Shown here piece by piece: positions 54,970 through 62,782 of a stretch of DNA of 64,000 bases (position 1 is the first letter of the stretch; every line of letters starts with the position of its first letter). Made by a program: the position numbers and the translations under genes. This DNA comes from Sphingomonas lycopersici. GTDB lineage: Bacteria; Pseudomonadota; Alphaproteobacteria; Sphingomonadales; Sphingomonadaceae. Location of the stretch: NCBI RefSeq assembly GCF_026130605.1, contig NZ_JANFAU010000002.1, positions 558,001 through 622,000 of the forward strand, written 5' to 3'. The notes beneath the pieces were generated by a model, which was not told where the DNA came from, made no database searches, and was given only the letters and a program-made list of their open reading frames with translations.

Positions 54970-54992
54970 GGAAAAGCGGTTCCCGCTTTTCC
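54970..54992. repeat. Perfect hairpin repeat between ahpC and ahpD
   Basis: GGAAAAGCGG and CCGCTTTTCC with a 3-nt loop, in a context with TGCGCATTTCC and GAAAATGCTCTAG that is a common alphaproteobacterial intergenic repeat. It falls between ahpC and ahpD and could affect read-through. Confidence 0.8.
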
Positions 54993-55026
54993 TGAAAATG
55001 CTCTAGAAACTAGAAGATCGCGCGGC

Positions 55027-55572
55027 TTAGGCGGCGACCTTCAGGACCTCGTCGCCCTTGTTCCAGTTGCACGGGCAGAGCTCGTCGGTTTGCAGCGCGT
55101 CGAGCACGCGCAGCGTCTCCGCCGGGTTGCGGCCGACGTTGAGGCCGTTGACCTGCACCGCCTGGATCACATTGTCCGGATCGATGATGAAGGTCGCGCG
55201 GAATGCGACATGCTCGTTCTTGTCGAGAATGCCCAGCGCGTCGGCCAGCTTCGCGCCATTGTCGGCGATCCACGGGAAATCGGCCGCCGCAAGGTCAGCG
55301 TCGGACTTGCGCCACGCGAGGTGGACGTGCGCGGTGTCGGTCGAGGCGCCGATCAGCACCGCGTCGCGATCCGCGAAATCGCCCTTGAGCTGGCTGTAGC
55401 CGACGATCTCGGTCGGGCAGACGAAGGTGAAATCCTTCGGCCAGTAGAACAGCACCTTCCACTTGCCGGGGAAAGCGGTGGTGAGGTCCAGCGTCTCACC
55501 GGCGGGCAGCGCATCGGTGCCCTGCTGGACGGGAACGGAAATGGCGGGGAAAGTATCGCCGATGGTCAGCAT
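55027..55572 (-). CDS. ahpC: Peroxiredoxin AhpC
   Basis: Reduces hydroperoxides. The 181-residue product has the peroxidatic Cys52 in TFVCPTEI and a pair Cys166 and Cys168 in LCPCNW. Three cysteines in this arrangement match the AhpC reduced by AhpD (mycobacterial type) rather than by AhpF, which agrees with the ahpD gene 142 bp downstream. It is transcribed divergently from oxyR. Confidence 0.94.
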   Translation of the reverse strand: MLTIGDTFPAISVPVQQGTDALPAGETLDLTTAFPGKWKVLFYWPKDFTFVCPTEIVGYSQLKGDFADRDAVLIGASTDTAHVHLAWRKSDADLAAADFPWIADNGAKLADALGILDKNEHVAFRATFIIDPDNVIQAVQVNGLNVGRNPAETLRVLDALQTDELCPCNWNKGDEVLKVAA

Positions 55573-55697
55573 CTTATTGGGCCTCCTGGTGGTAAAATTC
55601 GGGCCTCATCGCATCCTTGCTCCTCGTTTTCGTCCGCGGGACGATTCGCTCGCCTTCCACGTACCGGGCGATATAGGGCGTTCTCCTGATCGGACAA

Positions 55698-55727
55698 ATA
55701 GGCTATTCCATTATAATAGATCGATAG
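55698..55727. promoter_or_regulatory. Candidate OxyR site between ahpC and oxyR
   Basis: AT-rich stretch 10 bp before the oxyR start with ATAG, CTATT (55703-55707) and AATAG (55715-55719), the last two inverted with a 7-nt spacer, and another GATAG. It resembles OxyR half-sites but does not fit the full ATAG-N7-CTAT spacing. Confidence 0.45.
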
Positions 55728-55736
55728 AGGCGATTA

Positions 55737-56639
55737 ATGGCGCAGACCTATCTCCCGACGCTTAAGCAGCTGCAATATCTCACCGCGCTCAAGGACCACG
55801 GCCATTTCGGCCGCGCCGCGGAAAGCTGCTTCGTCACGCAATCGACGCTCTCGGCGGGGATTCGCGAGCTCGAGATGCTGATCGGGGTCACACTGGTCGA
55901 ACGCACGCGCCGCGTGGTTCGTTTCACCCCGCTGGGCGAGCGGATCGCGATCAAGGCGCGCAAGGTGCTGCGCGAGGCGGAGGAACTGGGCGATATGGCG
56001 CGCGCCGCCGGCCGGCCGCTGTCGGGCGAGATGCGGATGAGCGTGATCCCGACGATCGCGCCCTTCCTGCTGCCGCGCATCCTGCCGCGGCTGCGCACCG
56101 ATTATCCCGACTTGAAGCTGTTCCTGCGCGAAGAGCCGAGCGCCGCGGCATGCGATTCGCTCCACAACGGGCGCGCCGATTGCGTGCTGCTCGCGTTGCC
56201 CTATGCCTGCGGCGAGGTGTCGACGCAGATGCTGTTCGACGACCGGCTGTTCGTCGCCTTCCCCGAAGGCGAGATGCCCACCACCCCGGCCCCGGTCGCT
56301 GCCTCGGAGATCGACGAGACGCGGCTGTTGCTGCTCGAGGACGGGCATTGCCTCAAGGATCACGCGCTCGCCGCCTGCAACCGCCCCGAGTTGCGCGCCG
56401 AGGCGCAGATGCTCGGCACCTCGCTCCACACGATCGTCCAGATGGTCGACAACGGGCTAGGGGTGACGATGCTGCCCGAAATGGCGCTGAAGGCCGGCAT
56501 CCTCGAGCACACCCAAATCCGCGCGCGGCCGCTCGCGGGGGAGCATCCGCTGCGCACGATCGCGCTGGCCTGGCGCCGCGCTTCGCCGCGCGAGCGGGAC
56601 TTCAAATTGCTGGCGGATGTGCTGGCCGAAGCGGGGTGA
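55737..56639 (+). CDS. oxyR: Hydrogen-peroxide-sensing LysR regulator OxyR
   Basis: Redox switch that activates peroxide defence. The 300-residue LysR-type protein has an N-terminal helix-turn-helix (LQYLTALKDHGHFGRAAESC) and a regulatory domain with Cys205 and Cys214 in EDGHCLKDHALAACNRP, the same C-X8-C spacing as the disulfide-forming Cys199/Cys208 of E. coli OxyR. The divergent ahpC is its probable target. Confidence 0.94.
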   Translation: MAQTYLPTLKQLQYLTALKDHGHFGRAAESCFVTQSTLSAGIRELEMLIGVTLVERTRRVVRFTPLGERIAIKARKVLREAEELGDMARAAGRPLSGEMRMSVIPTIAPFLLPRILPRLRTDYPDLKLFLREEPSAAACDSLHNGRADCVLLALPYACGEVSTQMLFDDRLFVAFPEGEMPTTPAPVAASEIDETRLLLLEDGHCLKDHALAACNRPELRAEAQMLGTSLHTIVQMVDNGLGVTMLPEMALKAGILEHTQIRARPLAGEHPLRTIALAWRRASPRERDFKLLADVLAEAG

Positions 56640-56651
56640 CCTTCTTCTTCT

Positions 56652-56744
56652 CCCCTCCCTGGTGAAGGGAGGGCCTGGGGTGGGTGGGTATGGGGGCATC
56701 GGTCCGCTTCCTCGCAGGCCCCCCCTTCCTTTGTTCAAGGGAGG
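56652..56744. repeat. Family D repeat, complete copy
   Basis: CCCCTCCCTGGTGAAGGGAG to the left, GGGGTGGGTGGG and a short spacer, then CCCCCCTTCCTTTGTTCAAG and GGAGG to the right. It fills the gap between the convergent oxyR and moaE. Confidence 0.75.
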
Positions 56745-56754
56745 AAGAGGAAGC

Positions 56755-57192
56755 CTATCCGGCCTTCCACCGCGCCGCCGCGGCATGATCGCCGTCGCGC
56801 TGTTCCACCCAGCGCGCATCATCCCCTCGCCGCTCGCGCTTCCAGAACGGCGCGTCGGTCTTGAGCCGGTCGATCAGGAACGCGCAGGCCTCCAGCGCCG
56901 CCGCGCGATGCGCTGCCGCCGTCCCCACGAACACGATCCGCTCGCCGGGGGTCATCGCCCCGACCCGGTGGACGATGCTCGCCGCGGTCAGCGACCAGCG
57001 CGCGCAGGCTTCCTCCGCCAGCCGGGTGAGCGCCGCCTCGGTCGCGCCGGGATAATGTTCGAGCGCCAGTTCTTCCACGCCGTCATCGGCGCGGACCAGC
57101 CCGGTGAAGGTGGCGACCGCCCCGTCCTGCTCGACGCGCGCCTGTTCGGCGGCGATGTCGATCGGCGCGGGCGAGACGCGGATATGGATCAT
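56755..57192 (-). CDS. moaE: Molybdopterin synthase large subunit
   Basis: With MoaD it adds sulfur to precursor Z to make molybdopterin. The 145-residue product has GAVATFTGLVR, LEHYPG, VHRVGAMTPGERIVFVG and the conserved lysines in RLKTDAPFWKRE. It overlaps moaD by 4 bp and forms pgsA-moaD-moaE on the minus strand. Confidence 0.95.
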   Translation of the reverse strand: MIHIRVSPAPIDIAAEQARVEQDGAVATFTGLVRADDGVEELALEHYPGATEAALTRLAEEACARWSLTAASIVHRVGAMTPGERIVFVGTAAAHRAAALEACAFLIDRLKTDAPFWKRERRGDDARWVEQRDGDHAAAARWKAG

Positions 57193-57440
57193 CCGCCAGT
57201 CACCGGCGGAAACAGCGCCACTTCGCGCGCGCCCGCGATCGCCGCATCGAGCCCGACGAATTGCTGGTCGACCGCCGCGCGCAACCGCGTGCGATCGGCA
57301 AAGGCGGCGGCGTGGCCGGGGCTGCGCACCGCGAGCCAGTCGACCAATGCATCGACCGTCGCGACCGTGGCGGGCGGCTCGACCTCTTCCGCGGGCACCC
57401 CGATCCGCTCGCGCACCCAGGCGAAATAGACCAGCCGCAT
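57189..57440 (-). CDS. moaD: Molybdopterin synthase sulfur carrier subunit
   Basis: An 83-residue ubiquitin-like protein, MRLVYFAWVRERIG at the start and the functional diglycine at the very end (VTGG), whose thiocarboxylate gives sulfur to precursor Z. It overlaps pgsA by 1 bp and moaE by 4 bp. It lies in a longer frame that runs across pgsA on the minus strand; only the last 83 codons belong to moaD. Confidence 0.93.
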   Translation of the reverse strand: MRLVYFAWVRERIGVPAEEVEPPATVATVDALVDWLAVRSPGHAAAFADRTRLRAAVDQQFVGLDAAIAGAREVALFPPVTGG

Positions 57441-57991
57441 CAGTCCATATGCCTCAGCCCGACGCGCAGATAATCCCAGCCGGTGATCACCGTCAGCGCC
57501 GCCGCGCCCCATAGCGAGACGAGCCCGACCAGCTTGACCCAAGGGACCAGCGGCACCGCTCCGGCAAGGATCAGCGCGCCGAGCGCGACGAGTTGCAACG
57601 TCGTCTTCCACTTCGCCAGCCGCGAGACGGGAACCGAGACCTGCAATTGCGCGAGGAATTCGCGCAGCCCGGAAACCGCGATCTCGCGCAACAGGATGAT
57701 GATCGCCGCGATCAGATGGACCCCGACGATGTCCTGCGTCGCGACCAGCATCACGATCACCGCCGCGACCATGATCTTGTCCGCAATCGGATCGAGGAAG
57801 ATGCCGAGCTTCGACACCGTGCCCTGCGCGCGGGCGAGATAGCCATCGAAATAATCGGTGATGCCCATCAGACAATAAAGCGCGAAGGCGAGCCAATACC
57901 CCGGGGTCCACGCCGGCCACCACAGGCACGCGACAAGCAGCGGCACCGCGACGATCCGCGACAGGGTGAGCAGGTTCGGCACGGTCAACAT
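57440..57991 (-). CDS. pgsA: CDP-diacylglycerol--glycerol-3-phosphate 3-phosphatidyltransferase
   Basis: Makes phosphatidylglycerol phosphate, the first step to phosphatidylglycerol and cardiolipin. From the ATG at 57991 it is 183 residues with several membrane helices. The CDP-alcohol phosphatidyltransferase motif is visible as DYFDGYLARAQGTVSKLG followed by FLDPIADK. A frame reaching 58333 crosses a repeat and is rejected. The stop overlaps the moaD start by 1 bp. Confidence 0.95.
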   Translation of the reverse strand: MLTVPNLLTLSRIVAVPLLVACLWWPAWTPGYWLAFALYCLMGITDYFDGYLARAQGTVSKLGIFLDPIADKIMVAAVIVMLVATQDIVGVHLIAAIIILLREIAVSGLREFLAQLQVSVPVSRLAKWKTTLQLVALGALILAGAVPLVPWVKLVGLVSLWGAAALTVITGWDYLRVGLRHMD

Positions 57992-58080
57992 CGGGAGAAG
58001 ACTTAGGGGCGCCGCCCCGCGCTCGCAACGATCCTTTGGGTTTTGCGCTCCGAGCCACATGCGTCCGCCGGCCGTCTGTC

Positions 58081-58202
58081 CCACGACCGTCATCCCGACT
58101 TTGAGCCGGGATCCATTGTGCCGCGAATTCCGCGACAAGAAGCTCTTACGCTGCGCATGCCTCCCGATGGATCCCGGCTCAAGGCCGGGATGACGGTCGT
58201 GG
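58081..58202. repeat. Family E element with perfect 17-bp inverted ends
   Basis: CCACGACCGTCATCCCG at 58081-58097 is the exact reverse complement of bases 58186-58202. Inner arms (TTGAGCCGGGATCCATT and ATGGATCCCGGCTCAA) are also inverted. The gap of 362 bp between pgsA and the MFS gene holds this element; the remaining 58203-58353 has nothing I can identify. Confidence 0.85.
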
Positions 58203-58353
58203 GAATATCGTGCGCGCTCTACGCAGTCCCGCTGAAGGCCGGGGCGCAGCATCAGGCGGTCGTGACCGGACGCCATTCTTACCAGTTGGCGTCCGCCGGG
58301 CCGCTGGGCTATGCCCTGCCACGATCTCGCCATATCCAGGGCTCTTTCCCATC

Positions 58354-59649
58354 ATGATCAATGCCCTAGGGCTTCTGAAGCGCCGACGGTTCCTGCCGCT
58401 TTTCTCCACGCAGTTCCTCGGCGCGTTCAACGACAATCTGTTCAAGACCTCGATGGTGCTGTTCGCCACCTATGAGATCTTCGCCGATCCCAAGCAGGAA
58501 AGCTTCTTCAACGCGCTGGCGGCGGGGCTGTTCATCATCCCCTTTTTCCTGCTCTCCGCGCTCGCCGGGCAGATCGCCGACACCACCGACAAGGCGCGGA
58601 TCATCCGCTACGTGAAGCTCGCCGAGTTCGCGATCATGGCGGTCGGCAGCACCGGTCTGCTGCTCGCGCGCGCCGGGGTGCCGACGCTGCCGGTGATCCT
58701 GATGCTCGCCGCGGTCACCGGGCTCGGGGTCCATTCGACCTTCTTCGGCCCGATCAAATATGCCATCCTGCCGCAGCATCTCGACGAGGACGACGTGCTC
58801 GGCGGCACCGGGCTGGTCGAGGCGGGCACCTATCTCTCGATCCTGCTCGGGACGATCCTCGCCGGGTTCATCTATCATTCGGTGATCGCGGTCGCGGCGC
58901 TCACCTTTGCGGTAGCGCTCGCCGGCTATATCACCGCGCGACAGGTGCCGCCCGCGCCGCGGCTCGGCCCGCCGCTGACGCTCGATCTCAACCCGCTGCG
59001 CGCCTCGTGGCGGCTGGTCAACGGGACGATGCACATTCCTCGGCTATTCCTCGCCATCTGCGCAATCAGCTTCTTCTGGGCGATCGGATCGGTGCTGATC
59101 GTGATCTTTCCCCCGCTGGTGAAGAACGTGCTGACCGCCGACGCCAGCGTCGCGAGCCTCGTCCTCGCGATCTTCTCGGTCGGGGTGGCGATCGGGTCGG
59201 TCGTGATCAACCTGATGCTGCGCGGGCATATTTCGGCGAAATTCTCGCCCGCCTCGGTGATCGCAATGGGCGGCGCGGTGCTGGCCTTCTGGCTCGCGGT
59301 CAAATCCTGGACCCCGGCGCCCGCCGGGACGCTCTACGGCATCGGCGAGTTCGTCCATCAGCCCGGCGCGGCGTTCGTCGGGTTGTCGCTGGTCGGCGTC
59401 GCGGTGTTCGGCGGGATGTTCGTCGTGCCGCTGTACGCCTTCCTCACCACCACCGTTCCCAAGGACCAGACCGCGCGGACGGTGGCGGCGAACAATGTGG
59501 TCAATTCGGGCGCGATGACGATCGGGTCGCTGGTCGTCGCGGGGCTGACCTGGTTCGGGGTGACCCCCAACGATCTGCTGCTCGCGGTAGTGGCGATGTG
59601 TTTCGTCTCCGCCTGGCTGGCGCAGAAGCTCCACCTCGCCTGCGACTGA
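58354..59649 (+). CDS. MFS transporter, LplT-like
   Basis: A 431-residue membrane protein with about 12 helices of the major facilitator superfamily. It has FLGAFNDNLFKTSMVLFATY at the start, ILLGTILAG and several gly-rich loops. FNDN and the following stretch resemble the LplT lysophospholipid flippase family, so a lipid substrate is plausible, especially next to pgsA, but not established. The frame extends to 58210 without a signal of start; the ATG at 58354 fits the N-terminal helix. Confidence 0.87.
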   Translation: MINALGLLKRRRFLPLFSTQFLGAFNDNLFKTSMVLFATYEIFADPKQESFFNALAAGLFIIPFFLLSALAGQIADTTDKARIIRYVKLAEFAIMAVGSTGLLLARAGVPTLPVILMLAAVTGLGVHSTFFGPIKYAILPQHLDEDDVLGGTGLVEAGTYLSILLGTILAGFIYHSVIAVAALTFAVALAGYITARQVPPAPRLGPPLTLDLNPLRASWRLVNGTMHIPRLFLAICAISFFWAIGSVLIVIFPPLVKNVLTADASVASLVLAIFSVGVAIGSVVINLMLRGHISAKFSPASVIAMGGAVLAFWLAVKSWTPAPAGTLYGIGEFVHQPGAAFVGLSLVGVAVFGGMFVVPLYAFLTTTVPKDQTARTVAANNVVNSGAMTIGSLVVAGLTWFGVTPNDLLLAVVAMCFVSAWLAQKLHLACD

Positions 59650-59703
59650 GCGTTGTCTGGAAATGCCCCTTCGGTCATTTCGCGGGGAAGCGGGCCGGTG
59701 CCG

Positions 59704-59874
59704 TCACATCAGCAGCGTCCAGATGCAGATGAAGAACGCCGTGAAGCTCAACACGAACAGCTTGAGGTCATTGTCTTCGCTGCGCGCCGCCGGAGCGGCG
59801 ATCGCGACGGGCGGCAGCGAGCGGCGCATCGGATGCCGGGCAGCCTCGTTGGTGGTGACGAGCGGGCGTTTCAT
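59704..59874 (-). CDS. Small single-helix membrane protein (56 aa)
   Basis: A 56-codon ORF from ATG at 59874. It has a basic, polar first half (MKRPLVTTNEAARH) and one hydrophobic helix at the end (LFVLSFTAFFICIWTLLM). It is in a gap of 322 bp between the MFS gene and the carbonic-anhydrase gene. No strong Shine-Dalgarno is visible. Membrane topology is plausible; existence as a protein is only moderately supported. Confidence 0.5.
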   Translation of the reverse strand: MKRPLVTTNEAARHPMRRSLPPVAIAAPAARSEDNDLKLFVLSFTAFFICIWTLLM

Positions 59875-59885
59875 AGCGGTGAGTT

Positions 59886-59901
59886 AACGCCTCATTTACG
59901 A
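59886..59901. promoter_or_regulatory. CtrA-like box near the small membrane ORF
   Basis: TTAA, 7 bp, TTTA-C, one base off the CtrA consensus TTAA-N7-TTAA. It ends 12 bp before the ATG of the 56-codon ORF (in its reading direction). A single inexact match. Confidence 0.35.
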
Positions 59902-59972
59902 TTTGGGCCATGCCTAAAGAGCGTTAACGCGCGGCTGTCCCACCGTGGCACGAAAAAGCAGGAGGAAGGTTC

Positions 59973-60503
59973 ATGGCGCTCTACGAATTCCGCGGAAAAC
60001 GGCCGACCGCCGACGCCTCCGCCTGGGTCGCCCCCAGCGCCGACGTGATCGGCGATGTCGTACTCGCGGCGGAAACCAGCGTGTGGTTCGGCGCGGTGAT
60101 CCGCGCGGACAACACGACGATCGCGGTCGGCGCACGCAGCAATGTGCAGGACGGCGCGATGGTCCACTCCGACCCCGGCGCTCCGACCACGATCGGCGAG
60201 GATTGCACGATCGGCCACCACGCGATCCTTCACGGCTGCACCGTCGGCAACCGCGCATTGATCGGGATGGGTGCGATCATCCTCAACAATGCGGTGATCC
60301 CCGAGGATTGCATCGTCGGCGCCGGCGCGCTGGTCACCGAGGGCAAAACCTTCGCCCCCGGCAGCCTGATCGTCGGCTCCCCGGCCAAGGCCGTGCGCCA
60401 GCTCGACGACCAGACGATCGCCTTCCTCAAGCTTTCCGCGCAGGGCTATGTCGGGCGGTCGCGAGAGGTAATGACCGATCTCAAGCGGATCGATCCGCAA
60501 TAA
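59973..60503 (+). CDS. Gamma-type carbonic anhydrase family protein
   Basis: A 176-residue left-handed beta helix of the gamma-carbonic-anhydrase/YrdA type. The zinc histidines are His65, His82 and His87 in MVHSDPG and GHHAILHGC. It has a very strong ribosome site (GGAGGAAGG at 59961-59969). Actual carbonic-anhydrase activity is not certain in this subgroup, and it may be a metal-binding protein of other function. Confidence 0.9.
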   Translation: MALYEFRGKRPTADASAWVAPSADVIGDVVLAAETSVWFGAVIRADNTTIAVGARSNVQDGAMVHSDPGAPTTIGEDCTIGHHAILHGCTVGNRALIGMGAIILNNAVIPEDCIVGAGALVTEGKTFAPGSLIVGSPAKAVRQLDDQTIAFLKLSAQGYVGRSREVMTDLKRIDPQ

Positions 60504-60554
60504 ACGCGAGGCGACCAGTGGACAGATGATAACGGCGTTGACATAACCTCGGTT

Positions 60555-61517
60555 ATGACGACGCCAGCGCTTCTTTCCCGCCTGCGGTTGCCGGTCATCG
60601 GCTCGCCGCTGTTCATCATCTCCGGCCCCGATCTGGTGATCGCGCAATGCAAGGCGGGGATCGTCGGCTCCTTCCCTGCGCTCAACGCGCGGCCGCAGGG
60701 GCTGCTCGACGAATGGCTGCACCGCATCACCGAGGAACTGGCGGCGCACAATCGCGCGCACCCCGATCGGCCGGCGGCGCCGTTCGCGGTCAATCAGATC
60801 GTCCACCGCTCGAACGATCGGCTCGAGGCGGATCTCGCGACCTGCGAGAAATGGCAGGTGCCGATCACGATCACCTCGCTCGGCGCGCGCGAGGAGCTCA
60901 ATCAGGCGGTCCACAATTGGGGCGGCATCACCTTCCACGACGTGATCGACGACCGCTTCGCGCGCAAGGCGATCGAGAAAGGCGCCGACGGGCTGATTCC
61001 GGTCGCGGCGGGCGCGGGCGGACATGCCGGGCGGCTCTCGCCTTTCGCGATCGTCGCGGAGATCCGCCAGTGGTTCGACGGGCCGGTCGCGCTGTCCGGG
61101 TCGATCGCGACCGGCGACGCGGTGCTCGCGGCGCAGGCGATGGGGGCCGATTTCGCCTATATCGGCTCGCCCTTCATCGCCACCGTCGAGGCCAATGCCG
61201 ACGAACGCTACAAACAGGGCATCGTCGAGGGGCGTGCGGCGGATATCGTCTATTCGAACCTGTTCACCGGGGTACACGGCAATTACCTGCGCGGGTCGAT
61301 CACCGCGGCGGGGCTCGATCCGGACAATCTGCCCGAGGGCGATTTCAAGACGATGGATTTCGGCCAGGGCAACAACGCCAAGGCCAAGGCGTGGCGCGAC
61401 ATCTGGGGATCGGGCCAGGGGATCGGCGCGGTCGAGCGCATCGAGCATGTCGCCGATCGCGTCGACCGGCTGGAGCAGCAATATCGCGCGGCGCGCGCGC
61501 GGCTGGGGTTGGGCTAG
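60555..61517 (+). CDS. Nitronate monooxygenase family protein
   Basis: A 320-residue FMN-binding TIM barrel. PVIGSPLFIISGPDLVIAQCKAGIVG at the start and AGAGGHAGRLSPF at the FMN site match the class I/II nitronate monooxygenase (2-nitropropane dioxygenase-like) family. Substrate may be propionate-3-nitronate or an enoyl-type compound; no partner genes help. Starts 51 bp after the carbonic anhydrase gene. Confidence 0.87.
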   Translation: MTTPALLSRLRLPVIGSPLFIISGPDLVIAQCKAGIVGSFPALNARPQGLLDEWLHRITEELAAHNRAHPDRPAAPFAVNQIVHRSNDRLEADLATCEKWQVPITITSLGAREELNQAVHNWGGITFHDVIDDRFARKAIEKGADGLIPVAAGAGGHAGRLSPFAIVAEIRQWFDGPVALSGSIATGDAVLAAQAMGADFAYIGSPFIATVEANADERYKQGIVEGRAADIVYSNLFTGVHGNYLRGSITAAGLDPDNLPEGDFKTMDFGQGNNAKAKAWRDIWGSGQGIGAVERIEHVADRVDRLEQQYRAARARLGLG

Positions 61518-61544
61518 GCTCTACCGGGATCGGAACACCAAGCC

Positions 61545-61627
61545 CCGTTCGGGCTGAGCTTGTCGAAGCCTGCACTTCTCTTCGCGATGAAGAGGAGGCA
61601 GCCATTCGCCAGGCTCAGGGCGAACGG
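61545..61627. repeat. Family A palindromic repeat, copy 6
   Basis: Bounded by CCGTTCG and CGAACGG with GAGCTTGTCGAAG on the left and an altered right arm (ATTCGCCAGGCTC). It lies between the convergent nitronate monooxygenase and DUF1465 genes. Confidence 0.88.
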
Positions 61628-61639
61628 GCCTCGGGCCGC

Positions 61640-62137
61640 TCAGAAAACCAGCGACAGCCGGTCCTGCATCCGTCGTGCCGGGCTGACTTGCGGCACCTCG
61701 CCCACCTGCGCCGCATCGAGCCGCGCGACGCGGCGATAAAGGTCGATGCTGGAGGCGATCATCTGCCGCGCCTGTTCGGGCAGGTTGCTGAGCACATCGG
61801 GCTCGGTCACCGGCGCCTCGCCCAGCCGGCGCGAGGGATCGAGCGCGTCGCGCGCCGCCAGTTCCCCCTGCTGCACCGCGCGCTGGGTCAGGAGCCAGGC
61901 GATGACATGCATCAGCCGCGTCGTCACCTTGAGCGATTCGCATGAAAAGCCGACCCGCATCACCGGCGGCAGCGCCTCGCGCTCGATCCGCCCGCCTTCG
62001 TCGAAATAGCCGCGCGCCTCATCGGCGAGCAGCATCGCCTCGGTATAAAGTCCATCGACCAGCCGGCGGTAGACCGCCGAATCGTAATGCGCCGCACCCA
62101 TCTCGCTTGGGTGACAGGATTTGCGATTCGGCGCCAT
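61640..62137 (-). CDS. DUF1465 protein
   Basis: A 165-residue helical protein with YRRLVDGLYTEAMLLADEARGYFDE, MRVGFSCESLKVTTRLMHVIAWLLTQRA and a C-terminal half rich in Leu/Arg, the DUF1465 pattern of alphaproteobacteria. Function is not established. Two ATGs at 62140 and 62137 are both possible; the second has the better distance from AGGGG. Confidence 0.8.
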   Translation of the reverse strand: MAPNRKSCHPSEMGAAHYDSAVYRRLVDGLYTEAMLLADEARGYFDEGGRIEREALPPVMRVGFSCESLKVTTRLMHVIAWLLTQRAVQQGELAARDALDPSRRLGEAPVTEPDVLSNLPEQARQMIASSIDLYRRVARLDAAQVGEVPQVSPARRMQDRLSLVF

Positions 62138-62191
62138 CATCGCCCCTGCATCCGCCTGTGGATCACGTCCCAAACGGATACAGCGCGTATG

Positions 62192-62389
62192 TTAAGCAAT
62201 GATATCCGGGATCAGCTGGTCCTCGAGCATCGTGATCTCGTCGCGCAGCCTGAGCTTGCGCTTCTTGAGCCGGGCGAGCTGGAGCTGGTCGACGACGCTC
62301 GCGCTACCCAGCGCGACGATCGCCGAGTCGAGATCGCGATGCTCGATCCTGAGCGCGCTCAGCCGTGCCGTGATTTCACTGTCGTTCAC
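62192..62389 (-). CDS. YdcH family (DUF465) protein, minus strand
   Basis: A 65-residue helical protein with LSALRIEHRDLDSAI, QLARLKKRKLRLRDEITMLED, the short coiled pattern of the YdcH family. Function is unknown. It is divergent from a second YdcH-family gene 188 bp away, whose motif pair RLKKRKLRLRDEI and DLKRQKLRVKEEI is similar. Confidence 0.85.
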   Translation of the reverse strand: MNDSEITARLSALRIEHRDLDSAIVALGSASVVDQLQLARLKKRKLRLRDEITMLEDQLIPDIIA

Positions 62390-62577
62390 CCGCCGCGTCC
62401 TCCGGCCTTGCCCCTAGCAGAAGTGAACGATCCTGTCGGGCGGAATTTGTCGTGTCGGGAACGTAACGGCGGGGCGCCTCCGCATCCCGCCGAAGCGGCG
62501 CAAATTGGGTGGCGACTTTTCGCGCACAGCGTGATTTACTCCTCCTCCCTTCAACTCAACCAAGGAGGTTCCCCGCC

Positions 62578-62736
62578 ATGCAGACTGCGCATCTTTCGGC
62601 TCTTGAGGCCAAACATGCGGTGCTCGATCGGCGTATCGCCGAGGAGGAGCATCGCCCGATGCCTGACACCTTTGTGCTGACGGACCTCAAGAGGCAGAAA
62701 TTGCGCGTAAAAGAGGAAATCGCCTCCGCGCATTGA
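62578..62736 (+). CDS. YdcH family (DUF465) protein, plus strand (52 aa)
   Basis: A 52-residue protein from the ATG at 62578 with a strong AAGGAGGT site. It shows LSALEAKHAVLDRRIAEEE and DLKRQKLRVKEEIAS. It is shorter than its divergent neighbour and probably a paralogue. A terminator follows at 62746. Confidence 0.85.
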   Translation: MQTAHLSALEAKHAVLDRRIAEEEHRPMPDTFVLTDLKRQKLRVKEEIASAH

Positions 62737-62745
62737 CCGTGGAAA

Positions 62746-62776
62746 AAGGGGGCGCCCCGGCAAGGAGGCGCCCCTT
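62746..62776. terminator. Intrinsic terminator between YdcH and ALDH genes
   Basis: AAGGGGGCGCC and GGCGCCCCTT form a stem with a one-base bulge and are followed by CTTG. It lies between convergent genes and could serve both. Confidence 0.7.
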
Positions 62777-62782
62777 CTTGCA

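Noticed and set aside
55673..55727. Full OxyR consensus ATAG-N7-CTAT-N7-ATAG-N7-CTAT
   Set aside because: ATAG and CTAT words are present but not at the right spacing, so only a weak candidate site is reported.
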